From Terriglobia bacterium (GTDB lineage Bacteria; Acidobacteriota; Terriglobia; Bryobacterales; Bryobacteraceae), in the NCBI GenBank assembly GCA_021324185.1, contig JAJPJN010000045.1, forward strand, positions 1-55,111: a stretch of DNA of 55,111 nt, written 5' to 3'. The number at the start of each line of letters is the position of its first letter. Within the stretch, counting starts at the first letter, position 1. Both the position numbers and the translations under genes were made by a program. Of this stretch, positions 1 through 8,322 are shown piece by piece. Under the pieces are notes generated by a model, which was given only the letters and a program-made list of their open reading frames with translations, was not told the origin of the DNA and made no database searches.

Positions 1-106
1 GGGTGCGGCGATTTTCGGAGACCTTGGCCTTGGTCTCAGCAGACTTGGGGCCACAGGACTCTTGTGCATTGCGGCGGTTGGCCGCGATCTGTTTGGCGGT
101 TGCCAT
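1..106 (-). CDS. Small hypothetical protein, N-terminal fragment (left edge)
   Basis: An ATG at 106 opens a minus-strand frame that runs off the left edge, leaving 35 residues that begin MATAKQIAANRRNAQ and continue with a GPKSAETKAK stretch. This N-terminal pattern (AANRRNAQ, then STGP-like and EGKA-like words) is one I recognise from a family of small to mid-sized hypothetical proteins common in Acidobacteria and Planctomycetes. The family has no established function that I know of. The start is supported by this N-terminal match, but the upstream sequence has no strong Shine-Dalgarno. The rest of the gene lies outside the window. Confidence 0.7.
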   Translation of the reverse strand, partial: MATAKQIAANRRNAQESCGPKSAETKAKVSENRRT

Positions 107-285
107 AGGTTTATATTTCTCCGGGTGTGGGCGGCTTTGGATTTGCGCCACACGAGGGAATTATTGGGCGGGGGCGTGCCGGGTTCGGGGCAATACAGAA
201 GTTAAGTTGCTGGGGTGAAAGGAAATATATCGCGGACTACTTTTGTGACTGGCTGAGGAAGATTACGATAGGCTCGTAGAAAATC

Positions 286-1179
286 ATGAGATTTCCTCGC
301 ATTGTTTTTCTCGTTTTCGTTGTCTTCCGGCTTTCGGCGCAATCGACCGAATACGGACCGGAAAACGGCCATCTTGTCATTCAGGGCGGCGGCTCGGCGG
401 AAGGAACCGGAATTTACGAGACCTTCGTCAACCTTGCAGGTGGCCGTGACGCAAAAATCATTATTGTTCCGACTGCGGGCGGCAATCGAAGCGCTGACGG
501 CAAGCTGATCCTCTACGACGAAGAGAAAATTGTGGCCCCCTGGAAAAAACTGGGCCTCACCAACGTGCACATGCTGCACACGGCCGATCCGAAAGTTGCG
601 AACACGGAAGCATTCGCCGCCACGCTGCGCGATGCCAGGGGTGTCTGGTTTAATGGCGGCCGCCAGTGGAATTGCGTCGATTCCTATGCGGGCACACTGA
701 CGCTACAGGAGTTCCGAAACGTACTCAGTCGCGGAGGTGTGATCGGCGGCAGTTCGGCTGGTGCGACAATTCAGGGCGACTATTTAGTCCGAGGCGCCGT
801 GGCCGGTCCGAACATCGTGATGGCGCCCGAGCCGGAACATCAACACGGGTTTGCGTTTCTGCGACATTCCGCGATCGATCAGCACATCAATACGCGAAAT
901 CGCTGGGACGATCTCATCCCAGTCATCAAAAAGTACCCGGATCTGCTCGGCATCGGCTTGTCAGAAGGCACAGCCATTGTGGTAACCGGAGATCGTTTTG
1001 AGGTGATCGGGAAATGGAAAGTCGCCATCCACGACGACACCCGGCCTTATGAGCCGTGGGAGAAGCCCTATTATGTGCTTTCGCCAGGTGATGTGTACAA
1101 CATGAAGACTCGCAAGGTAGAAAAATACGGCACCGGCGTGTTGGTTCCGGCGAAGATTAATGATTCGGTGAGCAAATAA
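286..1179 (+). CDS. Cyanophycinase-like peptidase (family S51), secreted
   Basis: A 297-residue protein with a short hydrophobic N-terminus ending near SAQS (residue 20), which looks like a signal peptide, so it probably acts outside the cytoplasm. The S51 serine-peptidase signature is clear: GGSSAGA at 154-160 with the nucleophile at Ser157, FNGGRQW at 122-128 (FTGGDQ-like in cyanophycinases), DQHINTRNR at 198-206 (DQHFSQRGR-like), and GIGLSEGTA at 222-230 (GIGIDENTA-like). S51 enzymes cleave cyanophycin (beta-Asp-Arg) or aspartyl dipeptides. No cyanophycin synthetase is nearby, so the substrate may be an environmental polymer or another beta-aspartyl peptide. It stands alone and converges on the next gene. 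Family confidence is high; substrate is unknown. Confidence 0.85.
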   Translation: MRFPRIVFLVFVVFRLSAQSTEYGPENGHLVIQGGGSAEGTGIYETFVNLAGGRDAKIIIVPTAGGNRSADGKLILYDEEKIVAPWKKLGLTNVHMLHTADPKVANTEAFAATLRDARGVWFNGGRQWNCVDSYAGTLTLQEFRNVLSRGGVIGGSSAGATIQGDYLVRGAVAGPNIVMAPEPEHQHGFAFLRHSAIDQHINTRNRWDDLIPVIKKYPDLLGIGLSEGTAIVVTGDRFEVIGKWKVAIHDDTRPYEPWEKPYYVLSPGDVYNMKTRKVEKYGTGVLVPAKINDSVSK

Positions 1180-1210
1180 CCGCGCTAGTCCGAATTCGGG
1201 AGATGCCCGC

Positions 1211-2275
1211 TCAGTGGACGTGCGAAGTGATCTGCGGCGGTGGCGGGATGTTGCGGTCCTTAAACCACTGAATGCTGTCGTTTGATGCGGGTTTCGAGCG
1301 GATATCACGCCGGTCCGGGATGAAGATCTGGAGCCCGGAATCAGGGGTCATGCGCGTATAGCCGTTCACGAATTGATCGCGATAGCTACTCAAATCGAGA
1401 TCAAACCATGGATTGCTGGAAATATCGATGATGATGATATTCACCGGATGCATGGTGAGATTGCCGAAATCGATTGTGCCGCCTTTCATGCTGAAAAAAT
1501 TGCGCCACAGTTCTACGCGCTCCACATCCTGAGCCGCATTGCCAAAATCCGCTTCTATATCGGGGCTGTCCACCCATACACGCGTGAGGTGACCGCGGAT
1601 GTGAGGCGGCGGCAGCAGCTTTTGCGTATCCAATACCAGATCATTTCCTTCGATGTGCACGCCATCTATCTTGCTCTTGATGAGATCCGCAGCAGAGATA
1701 TGGAACAAACCCAGCAGGCCTTTCGCGGGTATTTTGAGGACGTCTATCTTGGCAATATGGACGCGTACCTGATCGTCCGGAAGGGCGGCTACCGATGCAA
1801 TGACCTGGACCGGCAGTGGAATTATTTTGTGAAGAACTCCCGTTAATTTGAGGTTAGGGCCATCCGCCAGCAGCGTGACGTTCTTGAGTGGCGAGCCGGC
1901 CAGCCCGCTATTGATATAGTGCCCGATATCGCCGATGTTGATTCGAATGACACCGGTTTGGATGTCGAGGGCGAAAGAATCCGGATGATCGAACGAAGGA
2001 TTTGTATTGGGTCGAGTGCGCGCCAGATATCCGTCGAGCCACCTCACATAAATCCGGAAGTCGGGCCCTTTTCGTAGTAACAGATTATGAGCGTGAATGC
2101 TGGTAGCGGATCTGTCCGGGTGAGAAACCAGGGCTGGGGCAGGCGGAGTTTCGCTTGCCACCGATGCCGGCGCCTGATTCGGCGCCAGATGGCGGCTGCT
2201 CCAAAGCCATAAAACCAGAGCTATTACGAGCAGCGCGAATAACGAAAGCAGCAGCAGATTGCGACGATAGGTCAT
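1211..2275 (-). CDS. Membrane-anchored hypothetical protein
   Basis: A 354-residue protein starting MTYRRN, with one hydrophobic segment at about residues 5-24 followed by a Pro/Ala-rich linker. This suggests a signal anchor with the bulk outside the membrane. The C-terminal body alternates hydrophobic beta-strand-like stretches with charged turns and contains a hydrophobic run VNIIIIDIS; it loosely recalls lipid-binding LmeA/DUF2993-type domains, but I cannot assign it. A TTG start at 2305 is also open; I prefer the ATG at 2275 because the hydrophobic anchor then sits at the very N-terminus. It follows the membrane/spermidine synthase fusion on the same strand after about 60 bases, so the two may be co-transcribed. 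Confidence 0.65.
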   Translation of the reverse strand: MTYRRNLLLLSLFALLVIALVLWLWSSRHLAPNQAPASVASETPPAPALVSHPDRSATSIHAHNLLLRKGPDFRIYVRWLDGYLARTRPNTNPSFDHPDSFALDIQTGVIRINIGDIGHYINSGLAGSPLKNVTLLADGPNLKLTGVLHKIIPLPVQVIASVAALPDDQVRVHIAKIDVLKIPAKGLLGLFHISAADLIKSKIDGVHIEGNDLVLDTQKLLPPPHIRGHLTRVWVDSPDIEADFGNAAQDVERVELWRNFFSMKGGTIDFGNLTMHPVNIIIIDISSNPWFDLDLSSYRDQFVNGYTRMTPDSGLQIFIPDRRDIRSKPASNDSIQWFKDRNIPPPPQITSHVH

Positions 2276-2333
2276 CCGTTTGTTAGAGCCAGCCAGCCGT
2301 GTCAAACAATCACAGCATCTGGATTGAGCCTGT

Positions 2334-4772
2334 TTACGGCTGAGACTGCCGGTACAGCGCTTCCTTCAGCGCTTGTATTGTGGCAGGCGAACCCGTGAAG
2401 GCCTTCATCGGATCGCCGCGGTATTCGGCAATTTTGTGCCAAAGCGCATTGGCTGCAACAGAATTGATGGCCATGCCGGCCAGATAGGAAAGGCGCAGAT
2501 TGGCGTCGGTGTTGATTTCGGCGCCATCGCTCCAACGGCCCACGCCGGCATTTTCGCCTGCATAAGTGCTGAACAGATCGAGCGCTGAGCTCATTCCGAT
2601 ATCGCGCAGCGATGCCAGTACACCGGCGTAGCCGGGGCGTGCAAGCCGCTGCTCAATCTGGTCCACATTGAGACGCGATGGTTCGGTCCTGGCCATGAAA
2701 ACCATATCGTAGCCTTCGCCGTTGCGTGTGTTTGACCAGAGGGTCGCATTGGGAAAGGCGGCAAAAAATGTGGCTAACTCGCTGCGAATCGTGGGTTCGT
2801 CGGTTTCATAAAGAGGCACATAGAGCGAGAACATGCCGCCCGGATTCAGACGTTGCTTGACGGCTTCAAAGTACTCGCGCGTGTATAAAGCGGCCGTGCC
2901 TTTTGCGAAGACATCCAGCGGGTCGGAGGCGATGATGTCGAACTTATCGCGCGTTGTGAGCAAGTAATGGCGAGCGTCGTCATAAACAATGCGGGTGCGC
3001 GGGTCATGATAGACGTCGTAGTTAGCCTGGGCAAAAAAGCGCGCCGAGCCGGGCGGTATGACAGGTTCAATCTCGCAGATGGTGATTCGCTCAATGCCGG
3101 GATAGCGCGTAAAAGATCCGGCGGTTACCCCGGCCCCGAAGCCGATGCCCAAAACGGACTTCGGATTCGGATGTGCCAGGCCGGGCAGATGCGCCACCAT
3201 ACGCTGAAGGCGCATATCGTACTGTTCCGTTGTGGCCTCCACATGGCCGTTGACACTGATGTAAGTAAGATCGTTGCCGGACCAGCGCATAATCACCACC
3301 GACGAGTTGCGGCCTTCGGCCATATATACAGGCTCACTGAAGGGCCGTAAGTAGGCGCTCCGCCCAAAGGCGATAGCCTCCGGTGGAAAGCGTGGGACGG
3401 AGTAGGTCAACCATACGGTGGCGAAAGAAGCGAGAGTAAGCGCCGTTGTTGTCCATTTCTTCCCGGATGCTTTCAGCGGCTTGACAGCCAGCAGCACCAA
3501 AAAGGCCGACAGGCCTGCAAGGACCAATAAAACGCGCTGTGATTGCTGGGTTCCGATCCACGGAATCAACACGAGGCTGACGGCCAGAGCGCCGGCGATA
3601 CTGCCCGCAGTGTTTGCGGCGTAAATCCCGCCCGCCACGCGCGCCGGATCGTCCTTTGGCGATCGCACGGCCGCGGCACATGCCAGAGGGAAACTCGCAC
3701 CCCAGGCAAGCGCAGCCGGGAAAATGGCCCACACGGCAAAGACAAGATCGAGCAGAAACATGTGCGGAACCGATGCATTCACCAGCTTTCCGCATGCTGC
3801 CGGCAAGTGTAAACAGATGACAATGGCCGCCCAGGCTATTCCCGCAGCAACAAGAACCTGGCACCAGCCGAGGGCAGAATCGGTTTTGGTTTTTCGAATA
3901 AACCACGACGAGATCGCTGCACCAATGGCAAGACCGGCCAGAAACACCGCAAGAATCACCGAGAATGCGTAGACCGTCGCCATAAACAAGATGCTTAAAA
4001 GACGTGTCCATACGACTTCAGCGCCCAGTGCGCATGCGCCCGAAAGGGCCGCCACGGCATAGATAATCCAAAGCGGTGCATTAGCACGTGGGAGTTGGAG
4101 ATCCTGCCCCGATCCGGCACTTACTTCGGTCTCACGGGAATTTTTGGAGAGCGCCCAAGCAGATACTGCAACCAGTAAGTTGATGGCTGCCGCGGCGTAG
4201 GTCGTCTCCGCCATGTTATACACGCGCAGGAAGTAAAAGCCGGCCAACAAGCAGCCGGTGACCGCGCCCGCCGTGTTACTGCCATAGAGCAGCGCCCAAC
4301 GTGAAACGCCAGCTTGCGAAAGCGGGATGCCGCGCACCAGGACGGGAAGGGAGGCCCCCATCAAAATAGTGGAGGGGAGCATAGCGAGCGCGGCCACGCA
4401 GCCGCGAAGCAACATGCCGGGAAGACCATGCTCGGCCCCGGTGAGGTACAGGCGGGAGATGCCCGGCATAGCTGCCGTAACTATCACACCGAATAAGCCA
4501 ATACCAGCTTCCAGGGTTGCGAAGATCCGGAATGCATGCAGCCGGTAGGTTGTGAGGCGCGGCACAATCAAGCTGCCGATTGCGAGCCCGCCCATAAACG
4601 TGGCGAGTAAGATGCCAAGCGACACGGCAGTAGACCCGATCGCGAGCTGCAGTTCCTGATACCACGTCACCTCATAGATCAGCGCGGCGCAGCCACTTCC
4701 GGCAAGCAGCAAAAGGAGTAATACAAACGTTTTGGTGCGGTGCGTCAAAGTGAATCCGACCGAGGATAGCAC
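2334..4772 (-). CDS. Membrane-embedded spermidine synthase-like fusion protein
   Basis: A protein of about 812 residues with two parts. The N-terminal ~470 residues hold many hydrophobic segments typical of the MFS-like region of such fusions. The C-terminal ~330 residues form a spermidine synthase-type Rossmann domain: an LGIGFGAG glycine loop, an acidic strand end in CEIEP, then DDARHYL and DPLDVF. True aminopropyltransferases have an E-X2-D-type pair for decarboxylated SAM and an acidic polyamine pocket; here the second motif reads SDPLDVF, so the substrate is open. The frame opens at a GTG at 4772, only 36 bases from the divergent amidase start; a TTG at 4748 is an alternative. It is paralogous in architecture to the gene at 50805-52874. 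Confidence 0.8.
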   Translation of the reverse strand: MLSSVGFTLTHRTKTFVLLLLLLAGSGCAALIYEVTWYQELQLAIGSTAVSLGILLATFMGGLAIGSLIVPRLTTYRLHAFRIFATLEAGIGLFGVIVTAAMPGISRLYLTGAEHGLPGMLLRGCVAALAMLPSTILMGASLPVLVRGIPLSQAGVSRWALLYGSNTAGAVTGCLLAGFYFLRVYNMAETTYAAAAINLLVAVSAWALSKNSRETEVSAGSGQDLQLPRANAPLWIIYAVAALSGACALGAEVVWTRLLSILFMATVYAFSVILAVFLAGLAIGAAISSWFIRKTKTDSALGWCQVLVAAGIAWAAIVICLHLPAACGKLVNASVPHMFLLDLVFAVWAIFPAALAWGASFPLACAAAVRSPKDDPARVAGGIYAANTAGSIAGALAVSLVLIPWIGTQQSQRVLLVLAGLSAFLVLLAVKPLKASGKKWTTTALTLASFATVWLTYSVPRFPPEAIAFGRSAYLRPFSEPVYMAEGRNSSVVIMRWSGNDLTYISVNGHVEATTEQYDMRLQRMVAHLPGLAHPNPKSVLGIGFGAGVTAGSFTRYPGIERITICEIEPVIPPGSARFFAQANYDVYHDPRTRIVYDDARHYLLTTRDKFDIIASDPLDVFAKGTAALYTREYFEAVKQRLNPGGMFSLYVPLYETDEPTIRSELATFFAAFPNATLWSNTRNGEGYDMVFMARTEPSRLNVDQIEQRLARPGYAGVLASLRDIGMSSALDLFSTYAGENAGVGRWSDGAEINTDANLRLSYLAGMAINSVAANALWHKIAEYRGDPMKAFTGSPATIQALKEALYRQSQP

Positions 4773-4808
4773 GCCCCCAACCGCGCAGATCCGTCAGAGG
4801 ACTGTACA

Positions 4809-6647
4809 ATGCGCTTCAGAAATCCCCTTCCAAAACCTATGCCGAAATTCCGAGCGAAATCCCGCAGGCAGTTCCTTTCCGGCGCATCCGCTGCCGTAGC
4901 CGCTGCAGTTGCGCTTCCCACAAATGCGATGCAGACTCCCGCGGGCGCACCCCCGGGAACGCCGCCTGCATTCGGCACGGCACCGCCCGCGGGACCGGAA
5001 GTATCAGCCGCTACTTTTGCACAAGCTGAAAAGCTGGTTCAGGTACAAATGACCCCGCGCGAGCGCGCGGAAGCGGCGGGAAGCTGGCGCGTATCGATGG
5101 CGCCGCTGCTTGAACGGCGAACCGGCCCGCGCAAGGTGGAACTAGAAGCCACGCTTGCCCCCTATTCGCGATCGGATCCGTCAGAATTTTATTCCAAAAC
5201 CGGTCCCGACCGCAACCGGTTTATACGCAGCCGGCCCGAGCCGCAGGGTTTGCCGGCGAATGAAGAAGACATCGCTTTTGCGCCTGTTACGCAGTTATCC
5301 CGCTGGATCGAAGAGCGCAAGCTGAAATCGCAGCATCTGACTGAGATCTATCTCAACCGGCTGCAGAAGTTTAATCCCAAGCTGCGTTGCGCGATTACCC
5401 TTACCCGCGAGCTGGCGCTGGCGCAAGCGCGGCGCGCAGACGAGGAGATTGCGGCGGGTCATTATCGCGGCCCGCTGCACGGAATTCCGTGGGGCGCGAA
5501 AGATCTTCTGGATACCGCCGGCATTCCCACCACCTACGGGGCCGAGCCGTTTCGCAACCGCATCCCGCGCCAGAATGCCACCGTGGTGAACCGGTTGAAT
5601 GATGCCGGCGCGGTGCTGGTGGCCAAGCTGAGCCTGGGCGCTCTTGCGCTTAACGACATCTGGTTCGGAGGGCAGACCATGAATCCCTGGCTGCTCGAAG
5701 AAGGTTCTTCCGGTTCCAGCGCCGGGCCCGGAGCCGCAACGGCCGCAGGCTTAGCCGGCTTTGCAATCGGCAGCGAAACGGGCGGCAGCATCGTCGGGCC
5801 AAGCATGCGCTGCGGGGTTACCGGTCTGCGTCCGACATTCGGACGCGTCGCTCGCACAGGCGCGATGACGCTCTGCTGGTCACTCGATAAACTCGGCCCC
5901 ATGGCGCGCAGCGTGGAGGACACGATGCTGGTTCTCGCTGCCATGACAGGTCCGGATGCCGGCGACGCTTCGAGCGTGCCGAGCAAGCTCGACTATGATG
6001 CCAGCGAAAGCATTCAAGGCTTGCGCGTGGGGTACTTTCCAGGATGGATGAAAGAGAGCCCGGCAACGGAGGTGGACCGTGCCGCTCTCGCGACAGTTCG
6101 TAAAGTTGGCATGCGACCTGTGGAGGTATCGATCCCCGACTGGCCCTATGACTCACTCGAATTGATTCTCTTTGCCGAAGCCGCGGCGGCTTTCGAAGAT
6201 CTCGCGTTGACTCACCGGCTCGATCAACTCAAGATGCAAGTGCCTGATGCCTGGCCGAACATTTTCCGGCAATCGCGTTTTCTATCCGCTGTTGATTTCG
6301 TTCAGGCCGACCGTTTACGGCGCAAGGTGGCGCTCGAAATGGCCCGAGTGTTTTCAGAAGTCGATCTGCTGCTGGCGCCTTCGTTGCGGGACGAAATGCT
6401 GACCATTACGAACTTCACGGGTCATCCGTCGCTCACGCTGCGGGCCGGCTTCATAGAAGTGAGCCAGGCGCGAAGCGATTGGGCGCCCGATCCCAAGCAT
6501 CCATTACCCACTTTCAATCCGCCGCGCCGCGTCCCTCATGGCGTGACCTTGATCGGACGCCTGTTCGAAGAAGGCACGCTGGGCCGGGCTGGTCTGGCGC
6601 TTGAGCGCAGCTTTGGTGTGGCCGCCGAACGCCCGCCTGGCTTTTAG
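4809..6647 (+). CDS. Tat-exported amidase (amidase signature family)
   Basis: A 612-residue amidase signature enzyme that hydrolyses amide bonds using a Ser-Ser-Lys triad. The triad is visible as Lys231 in WGAKDLL, Ser303 in SGSSAGP, and Ser327 in GSETGGS, with the 24-residue Ser-Ser spacing normal for the family. A twin-arginine motif SRRQFL at 18-23 followed by an Ala-rich hydrophobic segment predicts Tat export. About 150 residues precede the catalytic domain, including a Pro/Ala/Gly-rich stretch, making it longer than the usual 450-500. An AGAGGA Shine-Dalgarno-like element supports the ATG at 4809; the ATG at 4839 would also keep the Tat motif. It is not GatA, since it is exported and stands alone. 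The natural amide substrate cannot be read from sequence. Confidence 0.87.
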   Translation: MRFRNPLPKPMPKFRAKSRRQFLSGASAAVAAAVALPTNAMQTPAGAPPGTPPAFGTAPPAGPEVSAATFAQAEKLVQVQMTPRERAEAAGSWRVSMAPLLERRTGPRKVELEATLAPYSRSDPSEFYSKTGPDRNRFIRSRPEPQGLPANEEDIAFAPVTQLSRWIEERKLKSQHLTEIYLNRLQKFNPKLRCAITLTRELALAQARRADEEIAAGHYRGPLHGIPWGAKDLLDTAGIPTTYGAEPFRNRIPRQNATVVNRLNDAGAVLVAKLSLGALALNDIWFGGQTMNPWLLEEGSSGSSAGPGAATAAGLAGFAIGSETGGSIVGPSMRCGVTGLRPTFGRVARTGAMTLCWSLDKLGPMARSVEDTMLVLAAMTGPDAGDASSVPSKLDYDASESIQGLRVGYFPGWMKESPATEVDRAALATVRKVGMRPVEVSIPDWPYDSLELILFAEAAAAFEDLALTHRLDQLKMQVPDAWPNIFRQSRFLSAVDFVQADRLRRKVALEMARVFSEVDLLLAPSLRDEMLTITNFTGHPSLTLRAGFIEVSQARSDWAPDPKHPLPTFNPPRRVPHGVTLIGRLFEEGTLGRAGLALERSFGVAAERPPGF

Positions 6648-6673
6648 ACACGAGCATAAAGGGCCAAGGGCGT

Positions 6674-7753
6674 TCAAACCGGAACTGTGAAATGAAATCG
6701 GGATCCTTCCCCGACTTTAGATTCCACCCAAATCTGCCCGTGATTGCGCTCAATAATGCGGCGGCAGAGAGATAATCCGATGCCTGTGCCTGAATAAGCG
6801 CCGCTGCCGTGGAGGCGTTTGAATAACCCGAAAATATGCTCCCGGTACTGCTCCTCTATGCCGATGCCGTTATCGGCAACAATAAAATGCGCAACGCCAT
6901 CCTCCACTCGAGCAGAGACGTGTACGACCGGCGGCACCTGCGGGCGCCGGTATTTCAATGCGTTGCCGATGAGGTTTTGAAAGACCTGTTCGAGCCGGGT
7001 GCGTTGGATTTTGACACTCGGTAACGGATCAAACGTGACTGTACCCTCAGTCTCCTTGATGGAGGCCGACAGATTCCGGATAGCTGTTTTGAGGCATGCA
7101 GTGGCTTCGGTCCGTTGCGTTACCCGTGTTGATCTGCCCGCTTGCGTGTAAGCGAAGAGATCCTGGATGAGAGTTTCCATCCTGGACGCGCAGCCTGCGA
7201 GAAGTTGCAGAGTGTCCAACGCCTGACCATCCAGAGAGGCCGCGTACTTCTTTGCCAGCCAGTCGCTAAATAGCCTAATGGTTCGCGCAGGTTCCTGAAG
7301 ATCGTGCGTGGTTGCATAAGCAAACTCTTCGAGGTCCTGGTTCGCACGCAAGAGCGCTTCCTCAGCGCGCTTGCGCTCCGTGATATCACTTGCCGCTCCG
7401 AACCATTCCTGAATCTCGCCGTTGGCGTCACATATGGGTATCGCGCGGGAAAAGGTCCAACCCACCGTTCCATCCACGCGTATGACGCGATGCTCCAACT
7501 CAAACACGCTCTTCGTTTCGATGGCGCGTTGGATGGCTGCCATTACAAAAGGCCGGTCTTCCGGAAGAATATATTTTTCAATCCAGCCTTTGGTCGCCTC
7601 TGTTGTATCGGCGATGAAGTATTTGCCCCATAGGTGGCGCATCTCGCTCCAATCGGGGCTCATCTGGTAAACGACGTCCGAACTGGCTAAGACAAAAGCC
7701 CGGAATCGTTCTTCTGAGCGGATGATTTCACCCGATAGCGGAACTTCTTTCAT
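6674..7753 (-). CDS. PAS-domain sensor histidine kinase (orphan)
   Basis: A soluble 359-residue kinase. One PAS/PAC domain spans about residues 11-128, ending in the PAC-type sequence FGAASDITERKRAEE, followed by a short coiled linker. The dimerisation/phosphoacceptor helix carries His150 in ATTHDLQEP, the version found in bacteriophytochrome-like and light- or redox-sensing kinases. The catalytic domain shows the N box with Asn264 in LIGNALKY, DNGIGI at 294-299 and GTGIGL at 322-327. No membrane segment is seen, so the signal should be cytoplasmic. No response regulator gene is adjacent, so the partner is elsewhere. The ATG at 7753 lacks an obvious Shine-Dalgarno, but the PAS domain requires a start close to it. 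Confidence 0.9.
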   Translation of the reverse strand: MKEVPLSGEIIRSEERFRAFVLASSDVVYQMSPDWSEMRHLWGKYFIADTTEATKGWIEKYILPEDRPFVMAAIQRAIETKSVFELEHRVIRVDGTVGWTFSRAIPICDANGEIQEWFGAASDITERKRAEEALLRANQDLEEFAYATTHDLQEPARTIRLFSDWLAKKYAASLDGQALDTLQLLAGCASRMETLIQDLFAYTQAGRSTRVTQRTEATACLKTAIRNLSASIKETEGTVTFDPLPSVKIQRTRLEQVFQNLIGNALKYRRPQVPPVVHVSARVEDGVAHFIVADNGIGIEEQYREHIFGLFKRLHGSGAYSGTGIGLSLCRRIIERNHGQIWVESKVGEGSRFHFTVPV

Positions 7754-7821
7754 TGCAGGAGGTCCGGCGGAAAAAGTTCTCTACAAGAAGGCAGCTTAGC
7801 ATCAGCGCTTGCCGCTCCCAG

Positions 7822-8319
7822 TTACGCTTTCCGGGCATCGGGGTTAGTCAGAACCGGAAGCTCTTTGGAAAAAACGACGGAGGTTTTGGTTCGTGAATAT
7901 CCTTCGCGAAGATAAAACCGGTGAGCTGATTCCCGGGTAATCCGCGAGCGAACGACTACCTGCGTAATACCTCGCTCCCGAATCCAGCTCTCCGCTTTCG
8001 CCAGGAGAATTCGGCCGACGCCTTGGCTGCGATATGCACCGGACACCACAAACCCGCCAATCTCACCGTACGGCTCACCCTGAAGGTGGTGCACAACGCC
8101 TACATCAATCCACCCGATCACTACCGGGCCCGCGCAGGCAACGTAGACGACATGGTCCGGCAAGTCCTGCACCGTGCGGATTCGCTTCTGCATTGCATCC
8201 ACGGAAACCGGATATCCCAGTTCTCCGGAGAGCTGCGCGGCTGCTTCCGCATCATCAATTGCAATCTCTCGAACCAGCAAGCTTTCCGGAGACGTGCTCC
8301 GAGTCTGATCTTGTGGCAT
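7822..8319 (-). CDS. GNAT family N-acetyltransferase
   Basis: A 165-residue single-domain GNAT protein. The acetyl-CoA-binding motif A is seen as GGFVVSGAYRSQGVGRILL, with the usual R/Q-x-x-G-x-G/A pattern, and motif B follows in HRFYLREGYSRTKTSVVF. Substrates of this broad family range from antibiotics to amino acids and proteins, so no substrate is assigned. A GTG three bases upstream is also open, but an AGGAG element sits 7 bases before the ATG at 8319, so that ATG is preferred. It follows the sigma54-type activator gene with virtually no gap (TGA at 8323-8325), which points to co-transcription and perhaps translational coupling. Confidence 0.85.
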   Translation of the reverse strand: MPQDQTRSTSPESLLVREIAIDDAEAAAQLSGELGYPVSVDAMQKRIRTVQDLPDHVVYVACAGPVVIGWIDVGVVHHLQGEPYGEIGGFVVSGAYRSQGVGRILLAKAESWIRERGITQVVVRSRITRESAHRFYLREGYSRTKTSVVFSKELPVLTNPDARKA

Positions 8320-8322
8320 CAC

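Noticed and set aside
1190-1199. 10-base palindrome CCGAATTCGG between convergent genes as a terminator
   Set aside because: Too short for a stable hairpin, no loop and no T-run.
1373-1846. 157-codon plus-strand frame over the anchored hypothetical gene
   Set aside because: It looks fairly protein-like, but has no Shine-Dalgarno, no membrane or family feature, and the opposite strand has a signal anchor and fits the operon direction.
3334-4011. 225-codon frame overlapping the membrane/spermidine synthase gene in another frame
   Set aside because: The main frame has coherent membrane helices and a SAM domain; this one is Cys/Arg-rich noise.
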